Source of the DNA: Sweltsa coloradensis
Lineage: Eukaryota; Arthropoda; Insecta; Plecoptera; Chloroperlidae
Direction of reading: 5' to 3'
Length of the DNA: 64,000 bases
Assembly: GCA_024449915.1 (NCBI GenBank)
Contig: JAMZAV010001811.1
Span: forward strand, 186,001 to 250,000
In this document: one piece after another, positions 12,195-25,800 of the stretch
Numbering within the stretch: position 1 is the stretch's first letter
Layout of the letters: every line of letters starts with the position of its first letter
The notes under the pieces: model-generated
Database searches by the model: none
Seen by the model: only the letters and a program-made list of their open reading frames with translations
Told to the model about the DNA's origin: nothing
Program-made: the position numbers and the translations under genes

Positions 12195-12353
12195 GTATTG
12201 CACTAAGGCTATTCGAGACGATGAGTGGTGAAAGATGAGGGCAAAGTACGATTACCAAAAACCCCATGCCTTTTGCGGGATTCTAACACACGTTCCTCGT
12301 AGAGCCATACGCTTTACTTCGAATCGTATGTGCCACCGCGGACGGCCTTGAGA
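12195..12353 (-). mobile_element. SINE sharing its 3' module with the 5S SINE but with a tRNA-like head
   Basis: The inverted 3' module CTATTCGAGACGATGAGTGG is as in the 5S SINE. The other end is tRNA-like on the minus strand (GTGTGTTAGAATCCC as B box) rather than 5S-like. Confidence 0.45.
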
Positions 12354-12693
12354 GTTGACACTCGCACAAACGTTGTATCTTCACCAGTGGCTTTAATAGG
12401 TTTTACCAAAGATTACAGATAGTTTAACTCCCAGTTTTGACACTAAAAAATGTATCCATAATGTTTTGTAAGTAACCCTTAATCAGACTGGCTTCCAATT
12501 TGACCCAATGCTAGGAAATTACTTTCTTGGTAAATGGTAAGAAAATATTATTATTATTGAGAACCTAAAATATTCTCAAAAGTGTAATTAAGAGGGTATG
12601 CTGAGGCTAGAACGGAGGCGAGCGCTCAGCTTTCTGGATTTTTCGGGTAAACGGTTTATAACACACCATTATCAAATTTTACACTAACGTTTA

Positions 12694-13183
12694 TTGGATG
12701 AGCGTAGCGAGCGTAGCGAGCGAAGCGAAGATTCCTATTCACTACACTGGAGAAAAAAATCCGGAATGTTTTTTTTTTTTCTTTCTTTTTTTTTTTTTTT
12801 TTTTGTATTTTTGTGTGTCTGTGAACACGATTCCGGCTAAACCAATACTCCAATTGCAATGAAATTTTATGGAGGTCTATGAAATCTCTGAACGAAGAAC
12901 TGCACGGAGGGAAAAATTGATCAAAAAATTATTTCTCATGAAAATCGCAATTTTACGATTTTTTTCGATTTTTAAAAAAATTCTTCGACTTATAACATCT
13001 ACATGCTTTATCCGATTGTAACGATTTTTTCACAGAACCTTAATTTTATGAATTAATATATTCGTGTGAAATTTGAGCGCAATCGAAAAATTATCTATTA
13101 AAAAAATCGCAATTTTACGCTTTTTTCGTTTAAAAAAAATTACGCTCATCCATCAACGCGGCGGGACTTAAGCGTTTTCCTAG
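12694..13183 (+). mobile_element. HLE family A copy 3
   Basis: The 5' mini-repeat is expanded (three GCGTAGCGA/GCGAAGCGA units) and a long poly-T interrupts the body. The 3' end is of the other type: AACGCGGCGGGACTTAAGCG followed by TTTTCCTAG and T. Confidence 0.75.
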
Positions 13184-13659
13184 TAAAGAATAAATCTATG
13201 TTAACCATTATGCGTATTCCTGAATTAATTCATTGATTTTAATTAAAATTTAGTGAAATCACCAAAATTTAAACTTTGGGAATTTATTCCAAGTGTACAG
13301 TTTTTTAAACTCAAATTTGCATAATGGATATCAACGTTTAAATCAATGTGAACGCGCAGGTTAATTTGGTTTTATCGTAAGATAAACGGTTTGGTTGGAA
13401 TTTCCAGAATTGTAATCCAAGTTTTGGTTTTCCTATTTTTTCACGTTTTGTACTTATATCGCGCAATGGATCTCTAAGGCTTATTTTGTGCAACCAATTA
13501 CGAATATCAATATAAAAGTACTTTATTAACATCCATTCTAAATTTGGTAATGATATTACTAACCGTTCAGCAGAAATCATCAACACCTGTTTGCGCGCAT
13601 TTGAGATGAGCATTGTCTGACACGCTAGATCGGAAGTTGAGCACGTGCTTGTTTCACAG

Positions 13660-13854
13660 CTCGGGGATGAAATCCACGACACCCTCTTCTTCCGAGACGG
13701 GAGACGCAGGATCGACATGATCCTGATGTATGAAGACATGGAGATCGAGGACGAGGATGATGAGGAGGAAGAGAAGATGAGGAAGCAGAAGAGGATATTA
13801 TTCCAGGAGAGTATTTTGAAGGAGGGGCTTGAACTGGAGGTGGAGACCAAGGAG
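13660..13854 (+). CDS. Anoctamin exon 1 (first visible): start of dimerisation domain
   Basis: The acceptor is a good pyrimidine tract ending TTTCACAG and the donor is GAG|GTGAGT; both borders are phase 0 (65 codons). It encodes the [13 protein letters not shown] motif that opens the anoctamin dimerisation domain, an acidic stretch (EDEDDEEEE), and [12 protein letters not shown], which aligns with the GLELE block of ANO5. The strong acceptor and the absence of a suitable upstream Met mean this is not the first coding exon. The end of the exon and its donor are tandemly repeated downstream (see the repeat at 13,818-14,245). Confidence 0.93.
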
Positions 13855-16800
13855 GTGAGTGGGAGGGGCTTATGTAAGGGGGAGGAGTTAGTGTGTTCCA
13901 AGAGTCTTCAGAAGGAGGGGCTGGAGTTGGAGGTGGAACCAAGGAGGTGAGTGGGAGGGGCTTATGTAAGTGGGAGGAGTTAGTGTGTGATAGACAGAAG
14001 AGGAAGATGTTTCTTTGTTTCAGTAGGGTCTTTAGAAGGAGGGGCATATGTAAGAGTGTTCCAGTGTGGTAAGACAGGAGGAGATATAGAATATGTTCGA
14101 AATAGTTTCTAGAAGGAAGGGCTGGAGTTGGAGGTGGGGACCAAGGAGCTTAGTGGGAGGAATTGACGCAGAAAAGATAGTGATGTTCCAATATAGTCTT
14201 CAGAAGGAGGGGTTGGGGTGAGGGTGGAGGTCATAAAGATGTAATGAGAGGCTGATTTAGCGGTTACTTCAGGTGGAGCAACTGGACAAATGGAAGTGGG
14301 AGTGAAAGTAAGAGTTAATGTATATATCATTGAAGTAATACCAGAACTTTTGGAAGTACAGAAATTTTTACGGACAGATGTAGAACAAGCGTAAGACGCG
14401 AGACCGATTCGGGAGGTTTAGGTTTCAATACCTACCAACAGTAATCTTGATGCTGAAGGATGGCACGCAATTAGCCCAGGGATGGTTTCAAAACATAAAT
14501 TACGAGACACAAATCAATTTTTACTGAATTTCAGCCATTTTGGGAAGTATATTTGAGTGAAACGGAAATACGCAAGGGGAAATTCATTTCACTTTTCAGT
14601 ACTATTCCATGTCCTACAACTATTACATGTCCTGTCGAAGTTATTTCGATTGCATCAGAACGGACAAGCAGAAGTGCTTATTATCTAGACAAGTGGTTTC
14701 CATGTGTGAATACCGCAGCGAGTGTTATCGCGTGACATCACGGTTGTACTCGCTAACTATGGGAGTGTGTGGCGTCATACGAACAACCTTGAACCTTGAA
14801 CCTTGAATAGATGTCCCGTATGACAGTCGGGATACTATAGTTTGTCTCACCCGAGAACAGCTTATGCATGAATACTTTGATTGCAGGTGTCTTTCGACGA
14901 GAAGACCTACTTCGTTAAGATCTATATACCTTGGGCCACCCTGAGGAGATACGCCGAGTTCATGAACCTCAAGATGCCGATCAAGGTAAACAAAACTTAG
15001 TTTTGTGGATAATACTTTTGAAATCATGTCAACAACGTGTATTCGTTCATAAATATGTGGTAAACCCTTCAAGGCGCAAAAAAGTGGTACCAAAAATGTT
15101 AACACTTACACAAAAGTTTACCAAACATTTTTCATTAAAGGGGTATTTAACCGCTAAACTCAAAAAATATATTTCATTCAGGCTAACTAGTAGTGAATTT
15201 AGCAATTAACAGAAAAATTATTGGGGCCACCATGACCTCCCAAAAAATTGTCAAACATGACATTTTTCGAGCTAGGTCCCATCGGCAAAAATCCCCCATA
15301 AGAAATAACATGGGGACGATTTTATGCCCCGTGACCTTGGAGGATTTGTTAAATCACAGTTACAAGATATAATTTTTTAAACGGTCATTTAAGTGTAGTA
15401 TTGTGCTATAGATCACGTGGTAAAAAATATTTTTTGGGGTTTTTAGCCCCTTTAACTGACTGGAACCCAATATGCTTTTTTTTAAACAAAACATTGTAGG
15501 CCTATTCTTGATCTCTTCCAAAAAAACCTTCAAAAAATATGAAATCATGTCGAAAACGTGCATTCGTTCATAAATATGTGGCTAACCCTTTATGGCGAAA
15601 AATAGAGGTACAAAAAATGCTTACTTTTACAGAAAAGATTTTCAAACATTTTTCATTTACTGACTGGAATCCAAAATATATATAAAAAACAAAACATTGT
15701 AGGCATATTCTCAGCCTCTTCCAAAAAATCGCCCAAAAAATATGAAATCATTTCGAAAACGTGAATTCGTTCATATATGTGTTTAATCTTTTATGGCGCA
15801 AAATAGTGATACCAAAAATCTTAACTTCCACACAAAAGATTTACGATTTGTTTCATTAACTGAATGGAATGCAAAATGTAAAAAAAAAAATTGTAGGTCT
15901 ATTTTAATTTCTTCCAAAAAATCGTCAAAAAATATTATTTTTAAAAAACCTGAAAAGACATCAGTCCTATAAATCATTCAGACATAGAAGTTTGGTATTT
16001 GATTGATAACGTGATTTACAGGAAACAGAGACCCCGATGGAGACGCTGCCGGATGCGACCCGGTGGTTCTCCAAGTTCAACAAGGTGTTTGACTACGACC
16101 ACACACGGATACCCCCAGTACAGAGCTACTACATGGCCACCTACTCCAGGGACAGCGAAGAACAGTGAGTTTTAAACAGTTTGTTGTCCAACAAATAACT
16201 GTGATTGATTTTTTTATATTATTTTATAAGGGGGAGTAGAACTGATTTTATGTAAGGAGCGTTTCATTTTCAGCAGCCATAAACCACTATATCTGAATAA
16301 AAGTTTGTGTAGGGGACATTATGTACTCACCCATCATAACATATTTTCGACATTTTCCATAAAACAGTAAAAAATAATGCAGAATTTTTTGGGTGTTTTT
16401 ACCATTTTGAAAGATTCTAAAACCTAAAAAGTTTTGTTATTTTTATATTTATTTTCTATAGTTAATTTATAGAAAAGTGCTTTTTGTTTATAATAAAGTC
16501 TCTATTTAATCCAAAACGTTCCCATAAAGTTTCATCAAGATCGGAGTAGCCGTTTGTCCGGTCGCGGGCCAAACATCACGAAAATATCGCATTAAAAATA
16601 GAAAAAAATAGAAAAAGAATGGTATACATGAGAAATAGTTCTTCGATTATACCAAAACACTTGGCAGGTCTAAGTTCAGAGATTTCGAAGGTCCCCTCCA
16701 ATTTTCATAAAGATTGCTTATGCCGTTTGCCCGGTAGAGAGCGAACAAACAAAAGAATAAAAAACAACCGAGCTACTTTTTTCAGGGTAAGAGAAATTAA

Positions 16801-19800
16801 AGTCTTCGCTTCGCTCATCCAATTACTATTTTCTCCCAATAAGTTTTCTACTGCATGTATTTTTATTGAATGGCATTTTGTATACTCTATTCAATGAAAA
16901 TACTGTAGACCGGCACCTCCACCAAAAAGTTATTATTTCCTCTAAACGATTTTTGTTACCCAAAAATCGGGTACCTTTTGTCTATCGGGTCGGCCCAAAA
17001 TACCCGACCCGACCCAAAAATGCGGGGACACGCACACCACTGTTTAAAAGTATGCACACAATTTTGATTGATGGAGCATTGAAGATAGTTCGAGTAGTAA
17101 GATTGTACATTTTCGGCTCAACTGATGCAGTGCTCGTGCTTATTTAATTGTGATGTTAAACATCTTCTTGTCAACAACATCTGCCTCTTACAGAAACCGA
17201 TATCCTTTCCAATTTAACTCTCAACCCCATCAAAGAATTTTCCAAATTCGTCGCCAAAACGGTAAGAAAAATATAAAGTCCGTTCAGCAGTAAATTAACC
17301 AGCGGAATGGTTCATACCACCGCTAGAAGAAACAAAACAACAAGAACATCTTCTAGTCATACTCAATGTTGTAGGGTGTTATGAGCTTAAACATAATTTC
17401 TACTAGTTCACGAGTATCCAATCAACAGGGAAATTAGCTTTTCGTTATATTCCACGCATGTTAGAGCCTTCAGTTATGGTGGAGAAGCCAAGTACGTGAA
17501 AATATAAACTTTCTGGGGGTAAATCAACCTCCTCCCCCCCACTCCCCCTCCAACCACCAGAGCCAACACAACATTCTGTACAATACTTGTTAAAGAGCAA
17601 TGTCAACGGAAAGTTAAGTTCTGTTTTAACTGTGACGTGAGACGTGACACACGCCTAGACGGACGGAAAGAAGTGATGCATGTAGGGGAGATCATAGATA
17701 CTAGGAAAACGCTTAAGTCCCGCCGCGTTGTTGGATGAGCGTAATTGGTGTATTGAGCTGCCATGTGTTATGCGGATTTTCTGTTGTTCTGTGAAAAAAT
17801 CATTACTAAGTTAAAGATTTTTTTTTAAATTAATTTAAATTAAATTAAAAAAACTAAAATTTAAATTTTTTTTAGTTAATCGTAATTTAAAAAAGAAAAA
17901 AAATCGTAAAATTGCGATTTGAATAAGAAATAATTATTCGATTGCGCTCAAATTTCACACGAATATATTAATTCATAAAATTAAGGTTCTGTGAAAAACA
18001 TAACAATCGGAAAAAGCATGTAGGTGTTATAAGTCAAAGAATTTGTTTGAAAAAAGAAAAAAAAACGTAAAATTTCGATTTTCATGAGAAATAATTTTTC
18101 GATTGCGCTCAAATTTCACACGAATATCTTAATTCATAAAATTATGGTTCTGTGAAAAATCCTAACAATCGGTTAAAGCGTGTTGGTGTTATAAATAGAA
18201 GAAATTTTTCAAAAATCGAAAAAAAACGTAAAATTGCGATTTTAATGAGAAATAATTTTTCGATTGCGTTCAAAAACGTGGCAGTTCTAAGTTCAGAGAT
18301 TTCGAAGACCTCCATCAAATTTCATTGCAATTAGAGTATCGGTTTAGCCGGAATCGTGCGGACAAACACACAAAAATACAAAAAAAAAAAACATTCCGGA
18401 TTTTTTTCTACAGTGTAGTGAAATGAAATCTTCGCTTCGCTCGCTACGCTCATCCAATTAAACATCTATAGTAGGCTAGATCCGCAGTCAATGGTCCACG
18501 TCCGTGACAATTTGAAGACATCTTGAAATTACTGTTTGCATGTTAAGTAGATGGAAACGATTTGTAGCCAAAATATTTTTAAAGAAGGCCGTCAGGTTGA
18601 CAGCCGAGCATATTAGACATTAACTCCAAATTATTACTAAATTCCCTTATGCAATAACTTCTTATTGTTTCTGTTTGTGCATTCCCATGGTGCTTTAACT
18701 AAAACCAAATCAAACAATCCAGTTAAATACTTTATTGCATTAAAAAAGAATATATTAAAACGCCAAATCGCCATTTTGAAATGATTAGCTTGAAGCTTGA
18801 ATTTGCTACGCTCGCGTCTGTGCAGAGGTATTTGAGACTGCGGATCTAGCCCATACTAGGTGTTTAATATCTATGGGTGAGAAACGCTCCCTAATAATCC
18901 TATGTTCCCAGGTTCATGCTCACTGACAAAGAGACCGTCTTCTCTCCTGCCCAGAGAAGCCTCATAGTCTGGCAAGTGCTGCAGAACGTCAAGACCATAG
19001 ACAAAGAGAGGGTAAGAGAGATGTTGCAAGGAGTGTTATTAAGGAAATAGCTTTTAGGAGAACTAGGGTTAAGATGTTTAAATTTGTAAACAAGATGGAG
19101 TTTTTAGAACCCAAATAAAGGGGATGCGATGAAACGTACTCTTCTAATAGATATGCGAACTGGAGAGTAAGACAACACGAAAAATGTATTTGAAAATTAA
19201 TATATAAGGCGATATTTAACCTTTACCAAGAAGGGTGATGCCTCCACAATTTTAAATGTCAATTAGGAGGAAACTAATAAAGTGTACCTTTAAACATTAT
19301 TAAAATTGATTGAAATTAATAATCCATACTCCACAACACATACTTTTTTTATATCTATAACAATGTGTTGACACACATTCTAAGAGTTTTGCTTCAATGT
19401 TCTTAGTGCCCATAGGATCTCATCCGTATAGGTTAAGCGTAATGATCATGTTTGCGATGAGATTTGTTCACCCATTGTCATAGCTTGGCGAATATCTGGT
19501 AGAACCATGTGAGCTCGGCTTAAGACAATGCCTGCATGTGTTGCTTCTCCAGGTGGGCATACGACGCCTGCTCAACAACGGAACCTACTCGGCCGCCTTC
19601 CCCCTTCACGAGGGACTCCACGACCGGGACAACAAGACCGGCCCGAACATGGATAGGAGGGTGAGGCCTTGCACTGTCTTCACATTGAGTAATATCTCAA
19701 CTGAAGCTATCTTAATGTTATTATTTACTACAATTCAGAAATTAAAAAAGTCCGCCCCAACCGGGATTCGAACCACGGGTCTCCCGCATTCCAGGCAGGC

Positions 19801-22800
19801 GTCTTAACCATTAGACCATCAGGTTGTTGATATTTATTGTAGTAGTTTTCTTTTTAAATATATTTATTTTTTAAGGTTTCCAAGTGTTATGCTATTGCTA
19901 TGTTATGCTCTTTTCTGCGGTCCTTGTGACACATTTAGTTAATATATGTGTTGCGGAACAATTATTAATGTAGTTGTGGCCTGTGGGTTGGTTTGTGAAT
20001 CATGCTTCACTTCACACTTCACCGGTCATGCACACAGTTCACGTTGTACGCCTATAAAAAACAGCATTTTAATCACTTACAGAGACGCTACCCCTCACAA
20101 GATCCTAAAGAATTGCTCCTCTTTATTTTAAAGATTGATTGATTGATTGATTGATTAGCGTCTTTATTTATGGCGGGATTAAGGCCTGTTAGGCCTTCTC
20201 TTCCATTCAACTATTTTACATTTTAAGGATACAATACAAAGATACAGTTACAGATACAAAGTAAGATACAAACAAATTGAAATGAAATAAGCAATAGTAA
20301 TAGTAAGATACAAATTAAATTAAACATTACGTACTAGGAATACAGCATGCATATGTAGTACAAGCCTATTTTAATAACAGAGTTCAATAACATAACACAA
20401 ATTAATAAATTGGATACCTGCAAAATTTAATAACATAAGAAAAATAAACAAATTTGGTACCTACATAAAATGTATGAGTTTTATAAAATAGTATACATTT
20501 AAATAGTATGTAGTTACCAACAGATAATTACTATGGGTATGGCATAAGTAGATAACTTTTTAGAAAATAAAATAAATAATAAAATAACGACGAAGACAAA
20601 ATGAGAACCCTCCCTTTCCTCCATTTTCTTGTGGCTGGATATGTGGCCTATCTGCCCTACATCCCCTAGGCTAGAGTGGCGCATTCTGACGTTAAGGTTG
20701 ACGCGCCCTTTAACAAATTAACCAAAATGAACTTAATCATGACCTTGGTTATTGTTTGGTGATTTGTTGTCAATAAAACATAGTGGTTACATCCACCACA
20801 CTAATGTTAATTACCTTTAGCAATGCTAAAGTTGAATAGATTTACTTGCACTACTTAACATCACTCTTAGTCTAAGGGGTGAACATTCTGCAATACCAGT
20901 GACTTTTTTCCGGAACTTTTCCTGAAGCTAGTTTTTATCAGATTTTACCAGCCCATATGTTATGGTCATGTATATACAGTTTTCTATAAAAGCACTTTAT
21001 GAAACCCATCACAAAAAATCTAAACAAATTAAATGTATTTTTAGGCTTTTGGATTTTGTTAAAATCATCAAAATTGGTAAATTTCGGAATTTATTTTAGC
21101 GTCATGCGTAATAATATTTAGTAATCTTTGACTTTAGAAGAGTGACGATATCCTTGCTTGACAATTATTACGCAAAATAGCATATCGATCGGATGACAAC
21201 AGCTGGAAGTAGGAAAAGTTCCCAAATGGTTTCAAATAGGTTTAGTTGATTCTTAAACGATTGGTGAATACAAGTGTAGATAAGATACACTTTAAAGTTA
21301 TGTTTTATTTTGAATCTGTCATCCTCATACGACGTATTTCCAGTATACAAAAGCACTTCGAGTAATCTGTGGCCCTGAAAATATATTTAAAACATATTTC
21401 GTTTACTAAGTCGCGTCTGTTTGCAGTTGCTCTACCTAGAATGGGCCAGGCCAAAGCAATGGTACAAACGTCAACCGATTCTACTGATAAAGAAATACTT
21501 CGGTGAGAAGATCGGCCTCTACTTTGCCTGGCTGGGGTTCTACACGACCATGTTGATCCCGGCCTCCATTGTAGGAGTCATCTGCTTCATCTACGGCTTG
21601 CTGTCCATCAACTCATCAGATAACATACCCAGGTAAGATATTTGAGACAGAAACTAAGGAGGAAGTAGTGGTTCTCGATCTTTGCATGATGATGCTGTGT
21701 AGGTTAGTTGAAAAAGCTAACAGATTCACGTTTAATAAGTGTTTAAGTTATTTTGACGGTTTATCCATAATTAGCGTTGATTGCTCGACCAACTTATACC
21801 ATACAAACATACAGCATAACAATGATTGCCGATGGTGTCGACGCCAACTGGTTTGGCTTGGTCTGCTAAAAATTTAATGTCCACAACTGAAAATTAGTAA
21901 TGTGCCTGAGTGGACTCTAAATATAAATTTATTTAATTATTAATCGAAACAATTCACACAATTCACATTAATACTTTGGATTCGTTTGAAAAATGTTTAA
22001 ATATGCTTCTGAACACGGGTAGTAAGAAGATGGATTATGAAAACGTATCTTATACGTGTGTTTGACCCACGCATCAATTACGCATGCGCATATATCCTTT
22101 TTCGTGTTCCTTTTAGTAGAAATACGTGAACTACCCGATAAGCCACGCCCACTATGTCGTTGTCAACTTTGTCTCAAGTCACGTGTGCTCTGTTGTTCCA
22201 GTAAAGAGATTTGTGACTTGAGCGGCCCCGGCAACATCACGCTCTGCCCTCTGTGCGACAAAGCGTGTAACTACGAGAAACTTGGCAACTCCTGCACCTT
22301 CGCTAAGATGACGTATCTCTTCGACAACCCGGCAACCGTGTTCTTCGCTATCTTCATGTCGTTCTGGGGTGAGAAACTGTTTTATTAGGTTTGTTTGCTC
22401 GCATCCACTTTGGTGAAATGAGCCACATTGGCTCGATCGTAGCTCCAGTGTACAATCTCTCTAGCATAACACTAGCCCAACAGCCCGTGTAAAGTGCTTA
22501 TCGGCACAATGAGTGATTACACTAGTTCTGCGAACTAACAAACCTAGTGTTATGTCTTTAATAAACACATTGACATCATTACGTGACCATGTGCCTTGAT
22601 GTCCAATTAATTTCATTATTTGCAACTAATAACTTTATTAATACATTCACAGATTATAGGTGATTCGTTTAGTCACCATTAATTGCTAGAAAGGAAACAC
22701 TGTACCATACACTTTCATAGTATATTCCGCCCAATTAGTTCCTGGTTCACGAAAATAAACTACTTATCTTGACAAGAAGATACCGCTTTGCACAGTAGTT

Positions 22801-25800
22801 CTTCTTAAAAGCATAGATAATGATTTAAGATGAGAAGACACGCTGGCATCACAAGCAGAGCAGCACACCATTTTCCAAGATGGCGATACAAATGTTAAAA
22901 TGTTTGTAGCTCGAAAGGATCGGACAAAAGAGATTTATAAAACATTTTTTCACTATGGCAACCACCGATCTGAAGCTTTAACAAATAGTTCGTCAAAAAG
23001 ATAACTGACACGTTACCGGGACATTATAACTGGACATTAAAGTTCAGAAATAACTTAGCAAATTTCGGGTTCAAATTACCAATTTGTTAATAATGAACCT
23101 CTGACATTATCCATGCAGCCACCTCGTTCCTGGAGATGTGGAAGCGGAAGCAGGCGATCATCGAGTGGGAGTGGGACCTGCAGATGGTGGAGGAAGATGA
23201 GGAGCCACGACCGGAGTTTGAGGAATCGGTGAAGACCTACAGGATCAATCCAGTGACTCTGGAGAAGGAACCCTACTTGACAACGTGGAACAAAATCATG
23301 CGATACACGGCAACCGGATCCATGGTTCTGTTCATGGTGAGTGACAAGCATCGATTGTAAGGGAACACTAATGTCAGGCAGGTTTTTAAGGTGTAAAAAA
23401 TATCCACAAGAAAAACATTACAATGCAACAGTACAATTTTGCTATGTTGTATGAGTCATGTATGTTCTATGTTCATGACAATAAAAAAAAAATTCACAAC
23501 CACATTGTTATGTCCAAAAGTTGTGAATCGTCAATAAAAACACTATCCTTCTCAATGTGCTGGAAGGATAATTTCAGGGTGTACGTATCCACAATTTTGA
23601 AAATCTCTCACATTATGGTTTGAACAATAGAGTATGCCCTAAAAATTTGATTGAGTTGTTATTTTTGTGGGTTCCTACTTTATTTGAGATTACCCAAACA
23701 ATCAAATTTAAGACTTACAACTTTTACCTGTTGACTTTCCAAATCCTACCAATTATACTATGTTTAAACTCGATGCTTTTCCATACAACTTGTGGCTTGT
23801 CCGCCATTTCAAGTCATTGTTTGAAAGTTGGGATGGCCTATCACCATCATTATATATCGCGATTTCCCCACTTCTGGCAGGGTCATCTTGAGTGTTGCAA
23901 CCAAATTTGTTCACATATTTCTGTCCTCTCACAATTGTATCTCTACCACATCTTCCTAGATCTCTCCTTTTGCCTCTGAGCCTCCTTCTGTAGTATCCTT
24001 CCATTCCTTCCTTGGCCTACCCCGTCTGCTTCTTTCTCCTTCAATCCTTTATGCATACATTTTCTTGAGATCCTATCTTCACCATTCGTTTTAAACGTCC
24101 AAACCATCTCAAAGGTGTCCTTCCCATCATGTCACTTAACTTCTCTACACACTGCGTTCCTCTAATGTCTGTGTTTCTGATTCTATCCCTTCTTCTCTTG
24201 AACACTGTATTTTGTATTTGTGTAATTATATACACAGCAACAAATATATGTTTATAATTTCTGATTTTAATTTTATTCTTGCCGTATTCTTCTTACAGTT
24301 GACTGTGGTGATCGGCGCAGTAATGGGAACCATCATCTACAAACTGTCCGTGGTCGCTGTGATCCACAACAGCGCTAACGTCTTCTTCCAGAAATACGCC
24401 AAGATTGTAACGTCAGTGACAGCTGCTCTTATTAATCTTATGGCAATTCTGAGTCTCAAACAAGTAAGAATATTCAGGTGGTCAAATCCAACATGTTACA
24501 TACTATTTTACTAGAAATAGCATGCTTTAAATTAATTATATGATTAATGAATTGAGGACAATAAAAAATAGGGGACCAAGGATTGATGCTTGTGGCACTC
24601 CTTATACCATACAGCCGGCATGTGATGTGGAAAACAAGATAATGACTATATTTTGATAAGTAATGTGAAAATGATTTGAACTGAAGCATTTTATACCATT
24701 CCTTTTTAAGGGAATGCCGACACAAAGCGCCACTCAATCGTATGTCTTGATTTTGTTTTATTGCGAGACGTGACACACGCATAGACGGACAGACAAGTGA
24801 TGCGTGCTTCGTTTCCTTTTAAGTTAATGATAGTATTTGCAATCCATAAATTGTTTCAGTGTAGATTATTTCTTCATTCCAGGTCTACCAGAGATTAGCC
24901 TTCAAGCTGGTGAACTTCGAAAATCCTCGAACGCAAACGGAATTCCAAGATAGTTATACATTCAAAATGTTTGTGTTCCAATTCATCAACTTCTACTCGT
25001 CACTAATCTACATCGCCTTCTTCAAAGTGAGTATGATTCAACGTTTTGTCGGGGAATCTCAGGCAATGACAAAACCCCTTCGCAATTCACCGGTTGAGAA
25101 CCACTGGTCTAGTTTGCAATCTTTGCCCCCAGGGCCGGTTCTTCGTCCACCCGGGCGACGCCGACGCCAGGCAGTCCTTGATCCTCCGGATAAGGACCGA
25201 CGTGTGCGACCCTGCCGGGTGTTTGACGGACCTCTTCATCCAGCTATCGATGATCATGGTGGGGAAACAAGGACTGAACAACTTTGTCGAGATCTTCCTA
25301 CCGTAAGTTGGACTCGCATTGTCGAGCGAGTATCTTACTGGTAAAGTGAGTGGCACCATAATCCTCATTATCCATCGCCGTTGCCCACTTCTGGCAGGGT
25401 CAGAGAGGGTTGTACATCCTAATTTTCCAACTTTTTTCTTTTTTCCCACAATGGTACCTCTTCCACATCTTCCCAGCTCACCTCTTGCCTCTTAGTCTCC
25501 TACCTACCTTGAAATTAGCCACCATAAATCTCTAACTGATTCTCTTCTCGATTAGCGCAAACATATCATAAATTAGGAAATGAATTACAAAGAAAGTCAC
25601 CTAGGTAGATTGAAGCTCTTCCAATCACCTTTAACTTAAATGTGAAGTTTCCTCCATTACGTAAAATTCAATGAAAGTCTCAGGTTTGTGACGATAGCAA
25701 TGGACAATTGTATTTCGAACTCTTTTAGAAAACCGGATCACCTAGTAATCAAGTTAGTAAGTATGGAAGTCCGTCCACGGTGACTCGTTCAATTAAAAGG

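Noticed and set aside
13338..14047. Minus-strand Ser/Pro-rich frames of 140-187 codons
   Set aside because: They are antisense to anoctamin exon 1 and its tandem repeats; the Ser runs are the inverse of the acidic GAG/GAT codons.
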